Positions 17,505 to 27,137 are shown, counted from the stretch's first letter. The stretch: 64,000 bases of DNA from Pullulanibacillus pueri (GCF_014639255.1 NZ_BMFV01000018.1:26250-90249); one strand, 5' to 3'. Made by a program: numbers and translations. The notes: generated from the sequence alone by a model not told the origin.

Positions 17505-17720
17505 TCATTTTTGGCTTTTTAATACATCCCCTAACCAATCAACTAACATTTCCATTTGCTTTTCAACCAAGTCATTATTACCGTACTTTTCACAGAGCTC
17601 ACCAGTCGTTTGAGCCACCCATACCCAGAACTCGCTACTGTTAATCCCATGCTTTATGGCTTGTTGATTGCTTTCGTAGATCCAATCGGCTACCTCTCCG
17701 TAAAATACGCGATAGTCCAT
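17505..17720 (-). CDS. Small phage protein, unknown function
   Basis: The likely start is the ATG at 17720, whose A is the last base of the RusA stop codon (TGATG), giving 71 residues. A longer frame to 17831 lies inside RusA and is not favoured. The protein is acidic and helical (WVWVAQTTGELCEKYGNNDL). No family is recognised. Confidence 0.6.
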   Translation of the reverse strand: MDYRVFYGEVADWIYESNQQAIKHGINSSEFWVWVAQTTGELCEKYGNNDLVEKQMEMLVDWLGDVLKSQK

Positions 17721-18115
17721 CAAATCGCCTCGATTCGAATATAGATCCCTGGCATCTTCGCCCAAAACTTTTCCACAATCTCTGAGACTACTAAGGCATC
17801 GTCTTTCCAGTACCCACAAGCTGTCATGCAATCCTTTAAAAGTTTTTGCAAGTTATCTGTATCTGGTCGCGTGTGCTTATATTGGCCGTCTTTATAGTTC
17901 CCTGTAACCGGAAAGCACCATTTAACCATCAGTCGAATAGGCCCTGTATATTTCTTTTCTGGGACATGCTGACCAAGGTATGCCATCAACTTTGCACGAG
18001 CCGCCTTTAAATCCTCAGGTTCGTAGAATATTGGCTTACCATTTATGACAGATACCTGTTTCTGTTGGTGAGTCGTTGTCGGGACCTTTTTCATTGGCAT
18101 GAAGAATTCAATCAC
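17720..18115 (-). CDS. rusA: RusA-type Holliday-junction resolvase
   Basis: The 131-residue protein has the RusA signature: HTRPDTDNLQKLLKDCM with the two catalytic Asp and GYWKDDALV with a further acidic pair. It resolves branched DNA before packaging. The GTG start at 18115 overlaps the MazG-like gene and follows AAGGAGG. Confidence 0.9.
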   Translation of the reverse strand: MIEFFMPMKKVPTTTHQQKQVSVINGKPIFYEPEDLKAARAKLMAYLGQHVPEKKYTGPIRLMVKWCFPVTGNYKDGQYKHTRPDTDNLQKLLKDCMTACGYWKDDALVVSEIVEKFWAKMPGIYIRIEAI

Positions 18116-18416
18116 GTAGATCAGCCTCCTTCACGAATACACCATCAATCATTTCACCTTGCCGATATTTAATTTCTTGGTAAGCTGCATCAATGCAACT
18201 TTCAATACTCAATCCTAACTGCATGGCAAGAATAGTAATGACAACGTAAATATCACCGATCGCATCAGCCGTTTTCCATTCATCTTTTCGAACTAATGCA
18301 GCCGATAACTCTCCTGCCTCTTCCATCAATTTCATCATCTGCTTATCTGAATTGGCATTATTTAATCCTCGTTCTTCAGCCCAATGTTTAATCGCTTGAG
18401 TCATTTCATCCAACAT
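18108..18416 (-). CDS. MazG-like nucleotide pyrophosphohydrolase
   Basis: From the ATG at 18416 (AAGGTG upstream) the protein has 102 residues. KLMEEAGELSAALVR holds the ExxE metal-binding pair and DAIGDIYVVITILA the ExxD-like second pair (DAIGD) of all-alpha MazG-type NTP pyrophosphatases. Phage members may clean the nucleotide pool or lower alarmone levels. Confidence 0.78.
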   Translation of the reverse strand: MLDEMTQAIKHWAEERGLNNANSDKQMMKLMEEAGELSAALVRKDEWKTADAIGDIYVVITILAMQLGLSIESCIDAAYQEIKYRQGEMIDGVFVKEADLRD

Positions 18417-18469
18417 GATTTCACCTTCCAAAAATTAACTTTTTATTTTTTGTTGAGAAATTTTGCTTT

Positions 18470-18725
18470 CGTCAAGGATAGGGGAAGTATGTCGTCGTGC
18501 GTAAGCTATCGCACGACTACTTACCCCCTTGACCTTGAGGGAAAGGGAAATTTACCTATACGTAGTATAGGGTTTTTCCTTCCCTCGGAAATTCTCGAAA
18601 ATTATCGAGTTTTTCCCTCGGTAGTGAAATCGGGAAAACATTCGACTTTTTCCCTAATGAGGGAAAGGAAAAATACCGAGAATTTCCCTACGTAGGGAAA
18701 GGGAAAACATTCGACTTTTTCCCTT
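18470..18725. repeat. Cluster of direct and inverted repeats after the primase gene; candidate phage replication origin
   Basis: A 24-bp unit starting GGGAAAACATTCGAC occurs at 18632-18655 and again at 18701-18724. A perfect 18-bp palindrome TTTCCCTACGTAGGGAAA lies at 18683-18700. GAGGGAAAGG-type motifs recur throughout. A strong hairpin with the stem GTCGTGCG/CGCACGAC sits at 18494-18517. The region is non-coding and lies next to the primase/helicase gene, where phage origins are often found. Confidence 0.5.
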
Positions 18726-18728
18726 TCC

Positions 18729-20951
18729 TTACTTATCAGGTTTCCTTCCGACTTCACCGTTCGTTATCCAAAAACCACCGTGATTTTTTATCCTGTTTCT
18801 AACAGTTTTTGGAGTTACACCCATAAATTCTGATAAGGCTTCAAGGGTTACTGTTCCATCTATTGTGCAAGATTCATAGGCTATTTCTAATGATTCGTTC
18901 TGTTCTTTCTTCTTCTCCTGTGGACTTTTCTTCTTGTTAAAATTCTTTTTCCATGGAGGTTGTTCACCTTCTGGTTCTATATCTTTCAAGAAGCCTGTAT
19001 CATCCACTTTATGGACAGGATACTGGAACCACATATTAACGGGCGAAAACTTAGGATATTCACGCAACGTGCCTTCTACACGCCATGCAGATCGAACACG
19101 GATGCTTTCTACAGCTTTGGTAATCTCTAATTCTACTTGTTGTAACCTTTCCGGATTAAGGACACGTTTAGCATGTGTATTCATCTGTGTTACGCTCTGT
19201 TGGTCATCTAAGCCGACGTGCTCATCGAAGTAATCAAAGTTCGCTTGTTGGATTGCCTTAGAGTACATTTCAGCCATCACTGCGCCTTCCTGTTGCTTTC
19301 TTAACTCGTCAGTAATCTCTAACTCTACCAAGTCGATAAGAGCGTCAGGATCACGAGCAAATACGCCTGATCCACTGGCTCTATCCATTGATTTTTTATT
19401 CCCTTGAGTACCTTTGGAATGGTGATGGCAGTATATAACGCTTGAACCCAACTCTGTGGCAATCTTATCAAACTGATTCGTAAAGTGAGCCATTTGGTCT
19501 GCACTATTCTCATCACCAGTAAGGACCTTGTAGATAGGGTCAATGATGACTGCGATATAATTCTTTTTCTGAGCTCTTCTAATCAACTTTGGTGCAAGTT
19601 TGTCCATGGGGACAGACTTACCACGCAAGTTCCAAATGTCGATGTTGTCAATGTTGTTCGGCTGTAAACCTAGCGCATGATATACATCTTTAAAACGATG
19701 TAAGGCACTAGCTCTATCTAGCTCTAAGTTGACGTACAGCACTTTACCTTGGGTACACTGCCAGCCTATCCACTTAGCACCTTCGGCTATGGCTATGGAT
19801 AGTTCGATTAAAGCAAATGACTTACCAGCCTTAGAAGGTCCAGCCATTAACATCTTATGCCCTTGTCTGAGTACTCCTTCAATTAGTGGTGGCGCGAGCT
19901 CGGGCATATGCTCCCAAAAGTCCGTAAGACTTTCGGGGTCCGGTAGATCGTCGTTCACATCTTCGATCCAGTTCTCCCACTCTTCCCAGTTTGCCTTACC
20001 GATATTGGTATCGATGATAAACTGTTTTTTGCCATTCCGTTCGACACCAGGCATACGAGAAAGACGAGAGGGATTTCTATTTTGGTTATCTATGTTTAGG
20101 CCGTTCTTTTTACAAACGTTATATAGGTAATCTACGCGCTTACGGTACTCATCATAGTTAGCAGCATCGATCTTTACGATGGCATGTATGCTCTTTTTGC
20201 CGCTGTAAACTAAAGCAGCAATTGGTAATTCAAGTTCACGCATGATGGCGTTCTGTTTCTCCAAGTCCATCGTGTCTGATTCGACTAGTGCATATCTATA
20301 TTCAGTGACGTTTTCATTTTTGACGCCTTTTCCATCCAATGGGTTAAAACGGATCCAAGCACCTGCTTCTGGGTTATAATCACCAAGTACAGCGCCGATA
20401 TCTCCATCCGATTCATTTAAGGCTTGAATAAGTTCCCCAGCTGTTCTGTCCCAGTTTCCTTTCGTGGGAAGATGTTTGCCTTCATCGTTCTGCCAGGTGG
20501 ATACCACATACCCTACATTCTCTGAAGCTTCGAACAACGTCTCTAAATAAGTAGTTAACTCTTTAACTGGATTCCAAATAGTAGGCTCTGAAATTTCCAT
20601 ACCCTCAATCCAGTTTTTATCGATAACAACATAATCATCGTTTCCTGATATCTCATCATCCCAACTTAGTTCACGTTCATCTTCACTGGAACGGTGAGGC
20701 TCCCAACCGTTATCTTTTGCCATCTGGGTAATGGTTGCACCTGTAATGCCACTACCTTCAAAGGTAGTCCACTTTTTGAAGCATTCTCCGGGATGATACC
20801 TTTGACCATCCCGTTTGCTCCACTCTTCCCAATCGCTTGCTGTATAACCTTCATACCTTAGTGCCATTCCAACGTTTAACCATTCCTGGTAATCGAGGAA
20901 AGCAGGGTCGATATAGTCTAATAGAGCTTTTAAATCTAGTTTATTTTCCAT
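18729..20951 (-). CDS. Phage replication primase/helicase (PriCT-2 and RepA-like AAA_25)
   Basis: The 740-residue protein has a PriCT-2-like N-terminus (LDYQEWLNVGMALRYEGYTA) and a primase-like part with ALVYSGKKSIHAIVKIDA and NRNPSRLSRMPGVER. A RecA-type ATPase follows, with Walker A MAGPSKAGKSFAL near residue 370, Walker B YIAVIIDPIY and IYCHHHSKG. The C-terminal winged-helix segment (TLEALSEFMGVTPKTVRNRI) may bind the nearby repeats. It should start phage replication. Confidence 0.85.
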   Translation of the reverse strand: MENKLDLKALLDYIDPAFLDYQEWLNVGMALRYEGYTASDWEEWSKRDGQRYHPGECFKKWTTFEGSGITGATITQMAKDNGWEPHRSSEDERELSWDDEISGNDDYVVIDKNWIEGMEISEPTIWNPVKELTTYLETLFEASENVGYVVSTWQNDEGKHLPTKGNWDRTAGELIQALNESDGDIGAVLGDYNPEAGAWIRFNPLDGKGVKNENVTEYRYALVESDTMDLEKQNAIMRELELPIAALVYSGKKSIHAIVKIDAANYDEYRKRVDYLYNVCKKNGLNIDNQNRNPSRLSRMPGVERNGKKQFIIDTNIGKANWEEWENWIEDVNDDLPDPESLTDFWEHMPELAPPLIEGVLRQGHKMLMAGPSKAGKSFALIELSIAIAEGAKWIGWQCTQGKVLYVNLELDRASALHRFKDVYHALGLQPNNIDNIDIWNLRGKSVPMDKLAPKLIRRAQKKNYIAVIIDPIYKVLTGDENSADQMAHFTNQFDKIATELGSSVIYCHHHSKGTQGNKKSMDRASGSGVFARDPDALIDLVELEITDELRKQQEGAVMAEMYSKAIQQANFDYFDEHVGLDDQQSVTQMNTHAKRVLNPERLQQVELEITKAVESIRVRSAWRVEGTLREYPKFSPVNMWFQYPVHKVDDTGFLKDIEPEGEQPPWKKNFNKKKSPQEKKKEQNESLEIAYESCTIDGTVTLEALSEFMGVTPKTVRNRIKNHGGFWITNGEVGRKPDK

Positions 20952-20962
20952 ACCCCATCAAC

Positions 20963-21151
20963 CTACTTTCTCCTACGACGATTGCCTTTTCCATGTTCTA
21001 ACTGTATCGCTAGACTTCTTAGTTCCTTATAGTTCGCACAACCTCCGCAAACTGTATCAGGATTACGTGAGCCATTATAACGACGCTTTTCACAACTGTC
21101 ACAGTTATTCAATGCCTTTGAGATTTTTAACATTATGTCATGATTTTTCAT
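20963..21151 (-). CDS. Small cysteine-rich phage protein
   Basis: The 62-residue protein has NCDSCEKRRYNG and TVCGGCANY, two CxxC pairs spaced as in a zinc-binding treble-clef knuckle, and a basic tail (GKGNRRRRK). It overlaps the previous gene by 4 bases (ATGA), so it is translated in the replication operon. The function is unknown. Confidence 0.7.
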   Translation of the reverse strand: MKNHDIMLKISKALNNCDSCEKRRYNGSRNPDTVCGGCANYKELRSLAIQLEHGKGNRRRRK

Positions 21152-21447
21152 GTAGCATCGCCTTCTAGGGCTGCCTCTGCAATTATAATCAGTTCCGATT
21201 CACCAAAATAATCTTTCCTTTTTGATACTATGTCTTCTAAAGCCTTCCGCAGCCGTTGGTTTTCTTTCTGCTCTTTGAAGAGTTGTCTATCCATATCCTC
21301 AAGGTCCTGCTTATTTTTATCCGCCCTGGCTTTTGCTTGATCAACTGTTTGTATGAGCCAGTCAACATCAGATTCATCAACATTAAATTGATCATTTTCT
21401 TTACCCGGGTATCCAACTTTGAGAGTGGAATTGATGGGTGATTCCAT
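21148..21447 (-). CDS. Small coiled-coil phage protein
   Basis: The 99-residue protein is mostly a charged coiled coil (ARADKNKQDLEDMDRQLFKE and beyond) with a short alpha/beta tail. No family is recognised. It is packed between replication genes. Confidence 0.6.
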   Translation of the reverse strand: MESPINSTLKVGYPGKENDQFNVDESDVDWLIQTVDQAKARADKNKQDLEDMDRQLFKEQKENQRLRKALEDIVSKRKDYFGESELIIIAEAALEGDAT

Positions 21448-21453
21448 CAGAAA

Positions 21454-21705
21454 TCACCCTCTTTCAAAATCTCTGATAATGTGGTTAAACGTGTCAGCAT
21501 ATTTACTGCTTTTAATGAAGCATCCATACCACTCATAATCTTCCTCTTTCGCAAGAACCCTGCTTCTCCCATCTTTCACCCTTCTACCCGCACCACTAAT
21601 ATCCTTCCATCCTTCTTGCTCCATCAATTTAATGTGTTTTTCTCGTAAATCTTTTGTTTCATACAGATACTCAACTGTAGTTTCAATCAGTTTCAAACCT
21701 TCCAT
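21454..21705 (-). CDS. Hypothetical phage protein
   Basis: The 83-residue protein starts behind AAAGGAGGG. It contains LMEQEGWKDISGAGRRVKDG and YEWYGCFIKSS, a small alpha/beta pattern. No family is recognised. Confidence 0.6.
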   Translation of the reverse strand: MEGLKLIETTVEYLYETKDLREKHIKLMEQEGWKDISGAGRRVKDGRSRVLAKEEDYEWYGCFIKSSKYADTFNHIIRDFERG

Positions 21706-21752
21706 AGTTCGTTTCCCTCCTTTGAATTACAAAAGCCTTAATTCAAGTATCT

Positions 21753-22130
21753 TTACTCCTCCATTAATAAACTGTAAGCACGTGCGTCCAGTTCTTCATA
21801 AGAATCAATTCTCATAGCAGTTATAACCTTTTTCATTCTTGGTACATTCATAAATTCATCCCACAAATGTTCCGTATCGAAAAACCACTGTATCATTTTG
21901 TTGTTGTCCCCTAATCTTTGTTCAGAATCGGGGTATTTTTGTTTGAGTTTCATTTCAAAACTACCGTACCCTTTTGTATTACCGTTCAAATACACATAGC
22001 ACCGCTTTACGGATGCGAGAGAATTATTGCGATTCATGACGTATTTTCTTCTCCATCCAGGTAGATTGTCGAACTTGCTTTGCGCCAATTCCTTGTTGAC
22101 ATCACCTTGAATTGTCAATCGTGTTGCCAT
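21753..22130 (-). CDS. Hypothetical phage protein
   Basis: The 125-residue basic protein has FDNLPGWRRKYVMNRNNSLAS and NGNTKGYGSFEMKLKQKY in the N-terminal half and an acidic helical C-terminus. It lies in the replication cluster. No family is recognised. Confidence 0.6.
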   Translation of the reverse strand: MATRLTIQGDVNKELAQSKFDNLPGWRRKYVMNRNNSLASVKRCYVYLNGNTKGYGSFEMKLKQKYPDSEQRLGDNNKMIQWFFDTEHLWDEFMNVPRMKKVITAMRIDSYEELDARAYSLLMEE

Positions 22131-22162
22131 TTAAATTCACTCCTTTATTTCAGAATTTCTCT

Positions 22163-22459
22163 CTACTTGGACCGATAATTGGTCCGATGGACTGATTCTT
22201 CTACTAATCTTAAAACCACATACCCAGCGATATCTCTAAGCGTATCTATCTTACTTTCATCCTTAACCTTCTGTGGTTTATTAAGGAGAGACTTAAACCG
22301 TTCAACTTTGTCAGATAAACGAATAGCCACCGATAGATCACCGAACTCTTGATATAACTTTGAAAAAGAATTACCGTAATCATGATTTTTCGCAATAATG
22401 GTATCTGCAATCTCATGGCATATAGATCGAACTGCTATTTCAAATTTGTCATTTGCCAT
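22163..22459 (-). CDS. Nucleotide-modification-associated domain protein (DUF1599-like)
   Basis: The 98-residue helical protein has AKNHDYGNSFSKLYQEFGD and IRLSDKVERFKSL then DTLRDIAGYVVL, which matches the DUF1599 / nucleotide-modification-associated domain 1 family. Members occur near phage genes for altered nucleotides, but no hypermodification genes are seen here. Confidence 0.72.
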   Translation of the reverse strand: MANDKFEIAVRSICHEIADTIIAKNHDYGNSFSKLYQEFGDLSVAIRLSDKVERFKSLLNKPQKVKDESKIDTLRDIAGYVVLRLVEESVHRTNYRSK

Positions 22460-22462
22460 TTT

Positions 22463-24040
22463 TTATTCCCCTTTATATTCCTTTGGATTAATCCCTGCTG
22501 GTATCTTCCAACCGTTAGCCGCAATTCGGTCAATCAGCTTTTTAGCGTTATCAAACGACCATTTTCCAACATGCTCAAATCCGCGCTGTTCTAAGAATCT
22601 AATCTGCTTAGGAGTAGTTAAACCTTGCTCTCTACGCCTGTCTAATCGTTCTAATAGTTTAGTAGCTTTTCCAGCATTGTCGATCTCATCAGGAAGGATA
22701 CCAAGTTTTTCTAAGGTTTTGACTTGTTTCTCACTAGGTGGACCCATTTCCCAACCGAATGAAGGAACGTAACTTGATAAGTCTTCAGCTTGGATACTCA
22801 TTTCAAACTGCAACGGATCGACGAGCTTCCGTTTACGACGCTTCATTTCTGCTAATTGTTTAGCTAATGCTTCTTCTCTTTGAGCGACAACGTCTTCTGC
22901 CGCAGTTTGTTCAACAGCTTCTAAATCAAGTGGTACACCAGCTTCTTCAATCTGCTTGGTCATAGCTTTGGCTACTTCTTCATTTTCAGCAATCAAATGG
23001 GCTGGATGACAGAGTTCGTGTCTGTCTGTATGCCAAAGGAAGTCAAGCAACAATAATTCAGTTTTACCAGGATACAGTCGGGTACCGCGCCCAACCATCT
23101 GGCTGTATAGACTTCTTACTTTCGTAGGTCTCAACACAACTACACAATCCACAGATGGACAATCCCATCCTTCTGTTAAAAGCATAGAGTTACATAGAAC
23201 GTTATACTTACCTTTATCGAAATCTTCCAAAATCTCAGCGCGGTCTTGTGACTCTCCGTTGACCTCTGCTGCTCTAAATCCTTTTTTATTCAGTATCTCT
23301 GTAAACTTTTGACTTGTTTTAACCAACGGGAGAAACACAACAATCTTTCTATCCTTTGCATTCTTCCACATTTCATCAGCAATCGATTCTAAGTACGGAT
23401 CAAGGGCAGAACCTAAATCACTGGTTTTAAAATCTCCGGCTTGTTGACCAACTCCGGATAAATCAAGTTGAAGGGGTATGGTCAATGCTTTAATCGGACT
23501 AAGGTATCCTGACTTTATCGCCTTTGGTAGGGTGTACTCGAAAGCCAAGCTTTCAAAGTATGAGCCGAGGTTCTTCATATCCCCTCTGTCAGGAGTAGCT
23601 GTGACACCTAACACATTTGCATCGAAGTAATTTAACACACGTTGATAGCTATCAGATATACAATGATGCGCTTCATCGATGATGATGGTGTCAAAGAAGT
23701 CTTTACTAAACTTTTTTAATCGCTTATCACGCATTAATGTCTGAACACTACCTACTACTACTCGGTACCAACTACCGATTGAAGTCTCTTCTGCTTTTTC
23801 TGTTGCACATTTTAAACCTGTAGACTTTTCTAATTTGTCAGCTGCTTGTTCTAGCAATTCGCCCCTATGGGCAAGGACGAGAACACGCTCGCCCTTTTTC
23901 ACTCTGTCTTCAATGACTTTTGAAAATACGATTGTTTTTCCACATCCAGTGGGTAGGACAAGTAACGTTTTTTTAATACCTTTTTCCCACTCACGTTGGA
24001 TTGATTCTCTCGCTTCTTGTTGATAGTCTCTAAGTTTCAT
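22463..24040 (-). CDS. DEAD/DEAH-box superfamily 2 helicase
   Basis: The 525-residue protein has motif I LPTGCGKTIVFSKV, motif II IIDEAHH, motif III VTATPDR and motif VI MVGRGTRLYPGKTE. The layout resembles phage replication helicases next to Sak4 and DUF669 genes. It is likely used in replication or recombination-dependent DNA unwinding. Confidence 0.92.
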   Translation of the reverse strand: MKLRDYQQEARESIQREWEKGIKKTLLVLPTGCGKTIVFSKVIEDRVKKGERVLVLAHRGELLEQAADKLEKSTGLKCATEKAEETSIGSWYRVVVGSVQTLMRDKRLKKFSKDFFDTIIIDEAHHCISDSYQRVLNYFDANVLGVTATPDRGDMKNLGSYFESLAFEYTLPKAIKSGYLSPIKALTIPLQLDLSGVGQQAGDFKTSDLGSALDPYLESIADEMWKNAKDRKIVVFLPLVKTSQKFTEILNKKGFRAAEVNGESQDRAEILEDFDKGKYNVLCNSMLLTEGWDCPSVDCVVVLRPTKVRSLYSQMVGRGTRLYPGKTELLLLDFLWHTDRHELCHPAHLIAENEEVAKAMTKQIEEAGVPLDLEAVEQTAAEDVVAQREEALAKQLAEMKRRKRKLVDPLQFEMSIQAEDLSSYVPSFGWEMGPPSEKQVKTLEKLGILPDEIDNAGKATKLLERLDRRREQGLTTPKQIRFLEQRGFEHVGKWSFDNAKKLIDRIAANGWKIPAGINPKEYKGE

Positions 24041-24049
24041 AGTTACCTC

Positions 24050-24595
24050 CTAGAATTGACCTGGCGTGAATCCACCCTGTTGCTGATTTCCAGTGGGGAA
24101 AGGCGCTTGTTGCTGTGTCGGTTGTTGCACTGGCTGTTGATAGCCTTGGGCTATCCCTTGTGGAAAAGCTTCATCAAATGGATAGAACTTCTTAACTTGG
24201 TTATTTGTTCGTTCTTCTCCGTCTCTTCCAATGAATTTATTGACTTCTAGTTGCAATTTCCCTTTTGCACCGATAACGGCGTTCCAATTCATACGCAACT
24301 TTTCGCCTTTCTTCTTTTGGCCGATACCTGTGAAGAAGTTAGATAGTAAACCTTCTGTCTTCGTATGGAGAAGCAAGTTGTGAAATATAACAACGTCTCC
24401 ATGTTCAGGTGAGTGAACAGTCAATTCTAGTTTTGCTTGGTTACATGGAGGCATTTTGGCGCTCCCGGCAAATCGGCCACGTTCAAATTTGCTGACAGTG
24501 AACATATAATCACCCTCAGGCAACAATATAAAATCGCCACCATCCTTCTCTATCTCATCATCCCAACCCAACTCGCGTTCGATTTCTTGACTCAT
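24050..24595 (-). CDS. DUF669 protein, putative single-strand DNA-binding protein
   Basis: From the ATG at 24595 (AGGAGG at 8 nt) the protein has 181 residues. LLPEGDYMFTVSKFERGRF and KLRMNWNAVIGAKGKLQLEV match DUF669. The C-terminal 50 residues are a Gln/Pro/Gly-rich tail (QQPVQQPTQQQ), similar to SSB tails. Neighbouring helicase and Sak4-like genes support a role in replication or recombination. Confidence 0.8.
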   Translation of the reverse strand: MSQEIERELGWDDEIEKDGGDFILLPEGDYMFTVSKFERGRFAGSAKMPPCNQAKLELTVHSPEHGDVVIFHNLLLHTKTEGLLSNFFTGIGQKKKGEKLRMNWNAVIGAKGKLQLEVNKFIGRDGEERTNNQVKKFYPFDEAFPQGIAQGYQQPVQQPTQQQAPFPTGNQQQGGFTPGQF

Positions 24596-24615
24596 CAAAA
24601 ATTCCTCCTAGTATA

Positions 24616-25701
24616 CTAAAATGGTAAGTTCTTTCTAAACTCTTGAATCATCCCAAAGACTTGCTGCCATGCACCCACTAGTACACCCTCGATAAAGCTT
24701 GGGTCATAATTCGTGATCGGCGTATCTTGTGGATAGTAGCCTTTTTGACTAACAACAACTTGAATCTCTTCAGGTGATACATTATTTTGTATCATTAAAT
24801 CCCTTAGTGATTGAGGGATTGCTAGGTCTAATTGTTGCGTCGGTTCTGGATTAATCGGTGGCACTTCGGTTACAGGTTGTTGTGTAGCCTGTACCGGTGT
24901 TTGTTCCAACACATCAGTATTGCTTATAGGTTGATCTTGTCTTGATGTCCAAGTTTCAGTTACTTGATCTGTCGCTTGCGTATTAAAAATATGAGCAATC
25001 TGTGCATAATCCATTGGTATTTCATCAGGAAGATTGTGTCTGTTTTTTGCATCCCATGCCGGGTGATGTGTTGTATAAATAGTGCGAACACCACCTTGTG
25101 CTTTGTGTTTTTTTCCTTTGTCATCCGCTGCAACACTATAAGTTTTATAATTCATGAACAGTACAATATCCGCCCATTCCTTCACTAACGGTGCAGTACG
25201 CGAAGTTGTTTTTTTACCAAGTTTCAATTCCCAACGGTCATAAGCGCCCATTTCATCTGGTTGTTCAAACTTTCGTATCTGAGCATGTGCTGCTAAAACA
25301 ACATTAATACCTAAATCTACAACATCTTGTAACTTGTTAAGGAAACGTCCAATATCTTCTTCTAATTTGATGTATCCCGAACCATACCCAAAATCCTCAA
25401 TGCTTTTTTTGTCATGAGTGTTGCACAAGTTCTCAATACATAACCGTTCGGCCCAATCAATCGTGTCAATGACAATTGTTTTGCAAGGGCGATTCTGCTT
25501 CACATACTCGATCTGCTGTTCCAAGAATGTCCAGCTAGTAGGCTTGTCCATCCGTGCCACATCCATGTTACTCGTACTACCTTCTGTATCTATAAAGACA
25601 GGATCCGGAAACTGTGCCGCAAAGGACGATTTCCCAATCCCCTCTGGGCCATACAACACAACCTTTTGTGCTTTAGCCACCTTACCTTTCGTTATATTCA
25701 T
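24616..25701 (-). CDS. Sak4-like RecA-type ATPase, single-strand annealing protein
   Basis: The 361-residue protein has Walker A YGPEGIGKSSFA near residue 20, TIVIDTIDWAERL as Walker B, and VVLAAHAQIRKFE. This is the AAA_24/Sak4 group of phage recombinases, which work with SSB and a helicase. After about residue 245 the sequence is Gln/Thr/Pro-rich, and a helical tail ends the protein. Confidence 0.85.
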   Translation of the reverse strand: MNITKGKVAKAQKVVLYGPEGIGKSSFAAQFPDPVFIDTEGSTSNMDVARMDKPTSWTFLEQQIEYVKQNRPCKTIVIDTIDWAERLCIENLCNTHDKKSIEDFGYGSGYIKLEEDIGRFLNKLQDVVDLGINVVLAAHAQIRKFEQPDEMGAYDRWELKLGKKTTSRTAPLVKEWADIVLFMNYKTYSVAADDKGKKHKAQGGVRTIYTTHHPAWDAKNRHNLPDEIPMDYAQIAHIFNTQATDQVTETWTSRQDQPISNTDVLEQTPVQATQQPVTEVPPINPEPTQQLDLAIPQSLRDLMIQNNVSPEEIQVVVSQKGYYPQDTPITNYDPSFIEGVLVGAWQQVFGMIQEFRKNLPF

Positions 25702-25704
25702 GGT

Positions 25705-27015
25705 TTAAAATTCCCCCGCTTTCCATGTTTTTGTCTGGGCTACAGGTTGCTCTGGTGTTTGGGCTGGTAAGCTTTCTTGCCCGGCAACATATCCATCCTC
25801 AATGATGATAGAACACTCTTCACCTGTACTTACTCGCGTTGCAATAGCTTGTAGCCCTTCTTGTTCAAGCCATTTCCCAAATTCTTTAAGAGTGTCCATA
25901 TCCATCTGTTCAAGCTTGTCCAAGAGGATAAACCCACAATTTGGCTTTAATTTGCGAACGATAGCTGTAGATACTTGAAGTTGTTCTGCACCGCTCATGT
26001 TGTCCCATTTTTGGCCGTTATAGACCAAATCCCCATCTTCAACGGATAGACCAGGTAATGGTAAGTCAGCATTGTTTAGAAGAGCTGTTTTTTCCTTACG
26101 AACATCTTCAATTGAAACCGTTAATTGATCGTATTGTGCTCGATAGTCATTAGCGTCTGTTTCGGCTTTGTCTTTATCGAGATTGGCTCTTACTTTTCTA
26201 TTAATCTCTTCAATTTGTTGAATGTTACGCTCAAGTTCCTCAGTGGATTCATCCACGAGATCTAAGGTATCTTTTTGAGCGATATCTAAGTCTCTTCCTA
26301 ACTCCGCGTATTCTGATTCCGCTTGCTGGAGCTGTTGTCTTAAACGTTCAATCTCTTGCCCTTTTGACGCATATTGAGCTTGAATACTTGCTAACTGCTG
26401 ACGTTTCCTTTGATTCTCTCCATTCTTAGCGAGTATCTCTTGCTGTTGTCTAATCAAATCAGAAGCAGAAATAGGCTCCTTGGGTGCATCAGGATAATAG
26501 GGTTGTTCCTTTGCAAACTTAGTCTTTTGATCAGCGATTTGACCTATTGTACGACGTTGGTTATACAACTCCTGTTCCTTTTGCTGAAGTTCATGAAGCT
26601 TATCACCCACTCCGATGATCTTTAAAAGGATATTAGCCTTTTCTTTGCTGGTAGAGTTCATAAACTTAGGTAGATCAATAGCAAGTTCTTCTACAAAACT
26701 ATCCAATAACTGTTGACCAGCCTTTTGACCATTAGGATCTATAACTTTTAAATCGCTGTTTTTACCCTTACGTTCTACGACTAATCCATTAGAGAGAACG
26801 ATATGAAGGTAAGGTGGTACAACTGAACCTTCACGTTCGGCCTGGCTTGGTCGATACTTGTTACCGCCTAATGCCCAGGCTATGGCGTCTAACACACTGG
26901 ACTTACCTTGCTTATTCTTGCCGCCTACGATGGTTAAACCGGAAGCTGTAGGCTCGATTTTTACGGCTTTGACCCGTTTTACATTTTCGATTTCAAGCTT
27001 ATTAATCTTAATCAT
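25705..27015 (-). CDS. SMC/SbcC-like AAA ATPase of phage recombination
   Basis: The 436-residue protein has Walker A GGKNKQGKSSVLDAIAW near residue 33, a long coiled coil (about residues 140-310), then a signature MSGAEQLQVSTA and Walker B GFILLDKLEQMD. The short coiled coil and head-only design resemble phage Rad50/SbcC-like ATPases. It is upstream of the Sak4-like gene and probably acts with it at DNA ends. No partner nuclease is seen. Confidence 0.85.
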   Translation of the reverse strand: MIKINKLEIENVKRVKAVKIEPTASGLTIVGGKNKQGKSSVLDAIAWALGGNKYRPSQAEREGSVVPPYLHIVLSNGLVVERKGKNSDLKVIDPNGQKAGQQLLDSFVEELAIDLPKFMNSTSKEKANILLKIIGVGDKLHELQQKEQELYNQRRTIGQIADQKTKFAKEQPYYPDAPKEPISASDLIRQQQEILAKNGENQRKRQQLASIQAQYASKGQEIERLRQQLQQAESEYAELGRDLDIAQKDTLDLVDESTEELERNIQQIEEINRKVRANLDKDKAETDANDYRAQYDQLTVSIEDVRKEKTALLNNADLPLPGLSVEDGDLVYNGQKWDNMSGAEQLQVSTAIVRKLKPNCGFILLDKLEQMDMDTLKEFGKWLEQEGLQAIATRVSTGEECSIIIEDGYVAGQESLPAQTPEQPVAQTKTWKAGEF

Positions 27016-27083
27016 TTGCTTCCTCCTCTTGCTTTACTGCAGCCCATAAGCTACAATGAAGCTAAATTTGTGTTTAGTGTTGA

Positions 27084-27108
27084 GTCCGTGTTGCCGCACG
27101 GGCTTTTT
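27084..27108 (+). other. Terminator-like hairpin in an intergenic gap
   Basis: GTCCGTG and CACGGGC pair around TTGCCG and are followed by TTTTT on the plus strand. No plus-strand gene is seen upstream, so its role is unclear. Confidence 0.35.
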
Positions 27109-27137
27109 GTTGTTTACGGGGTATAATGTCTGAGTGA

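Noticed and set aside
18384..18695. 103-codon plus-strand frame over the repeat cluster
   Set aside because: It is built from the GGGAAA/TTTCCC repeats, lacks a ribosome site and opposes the operon.
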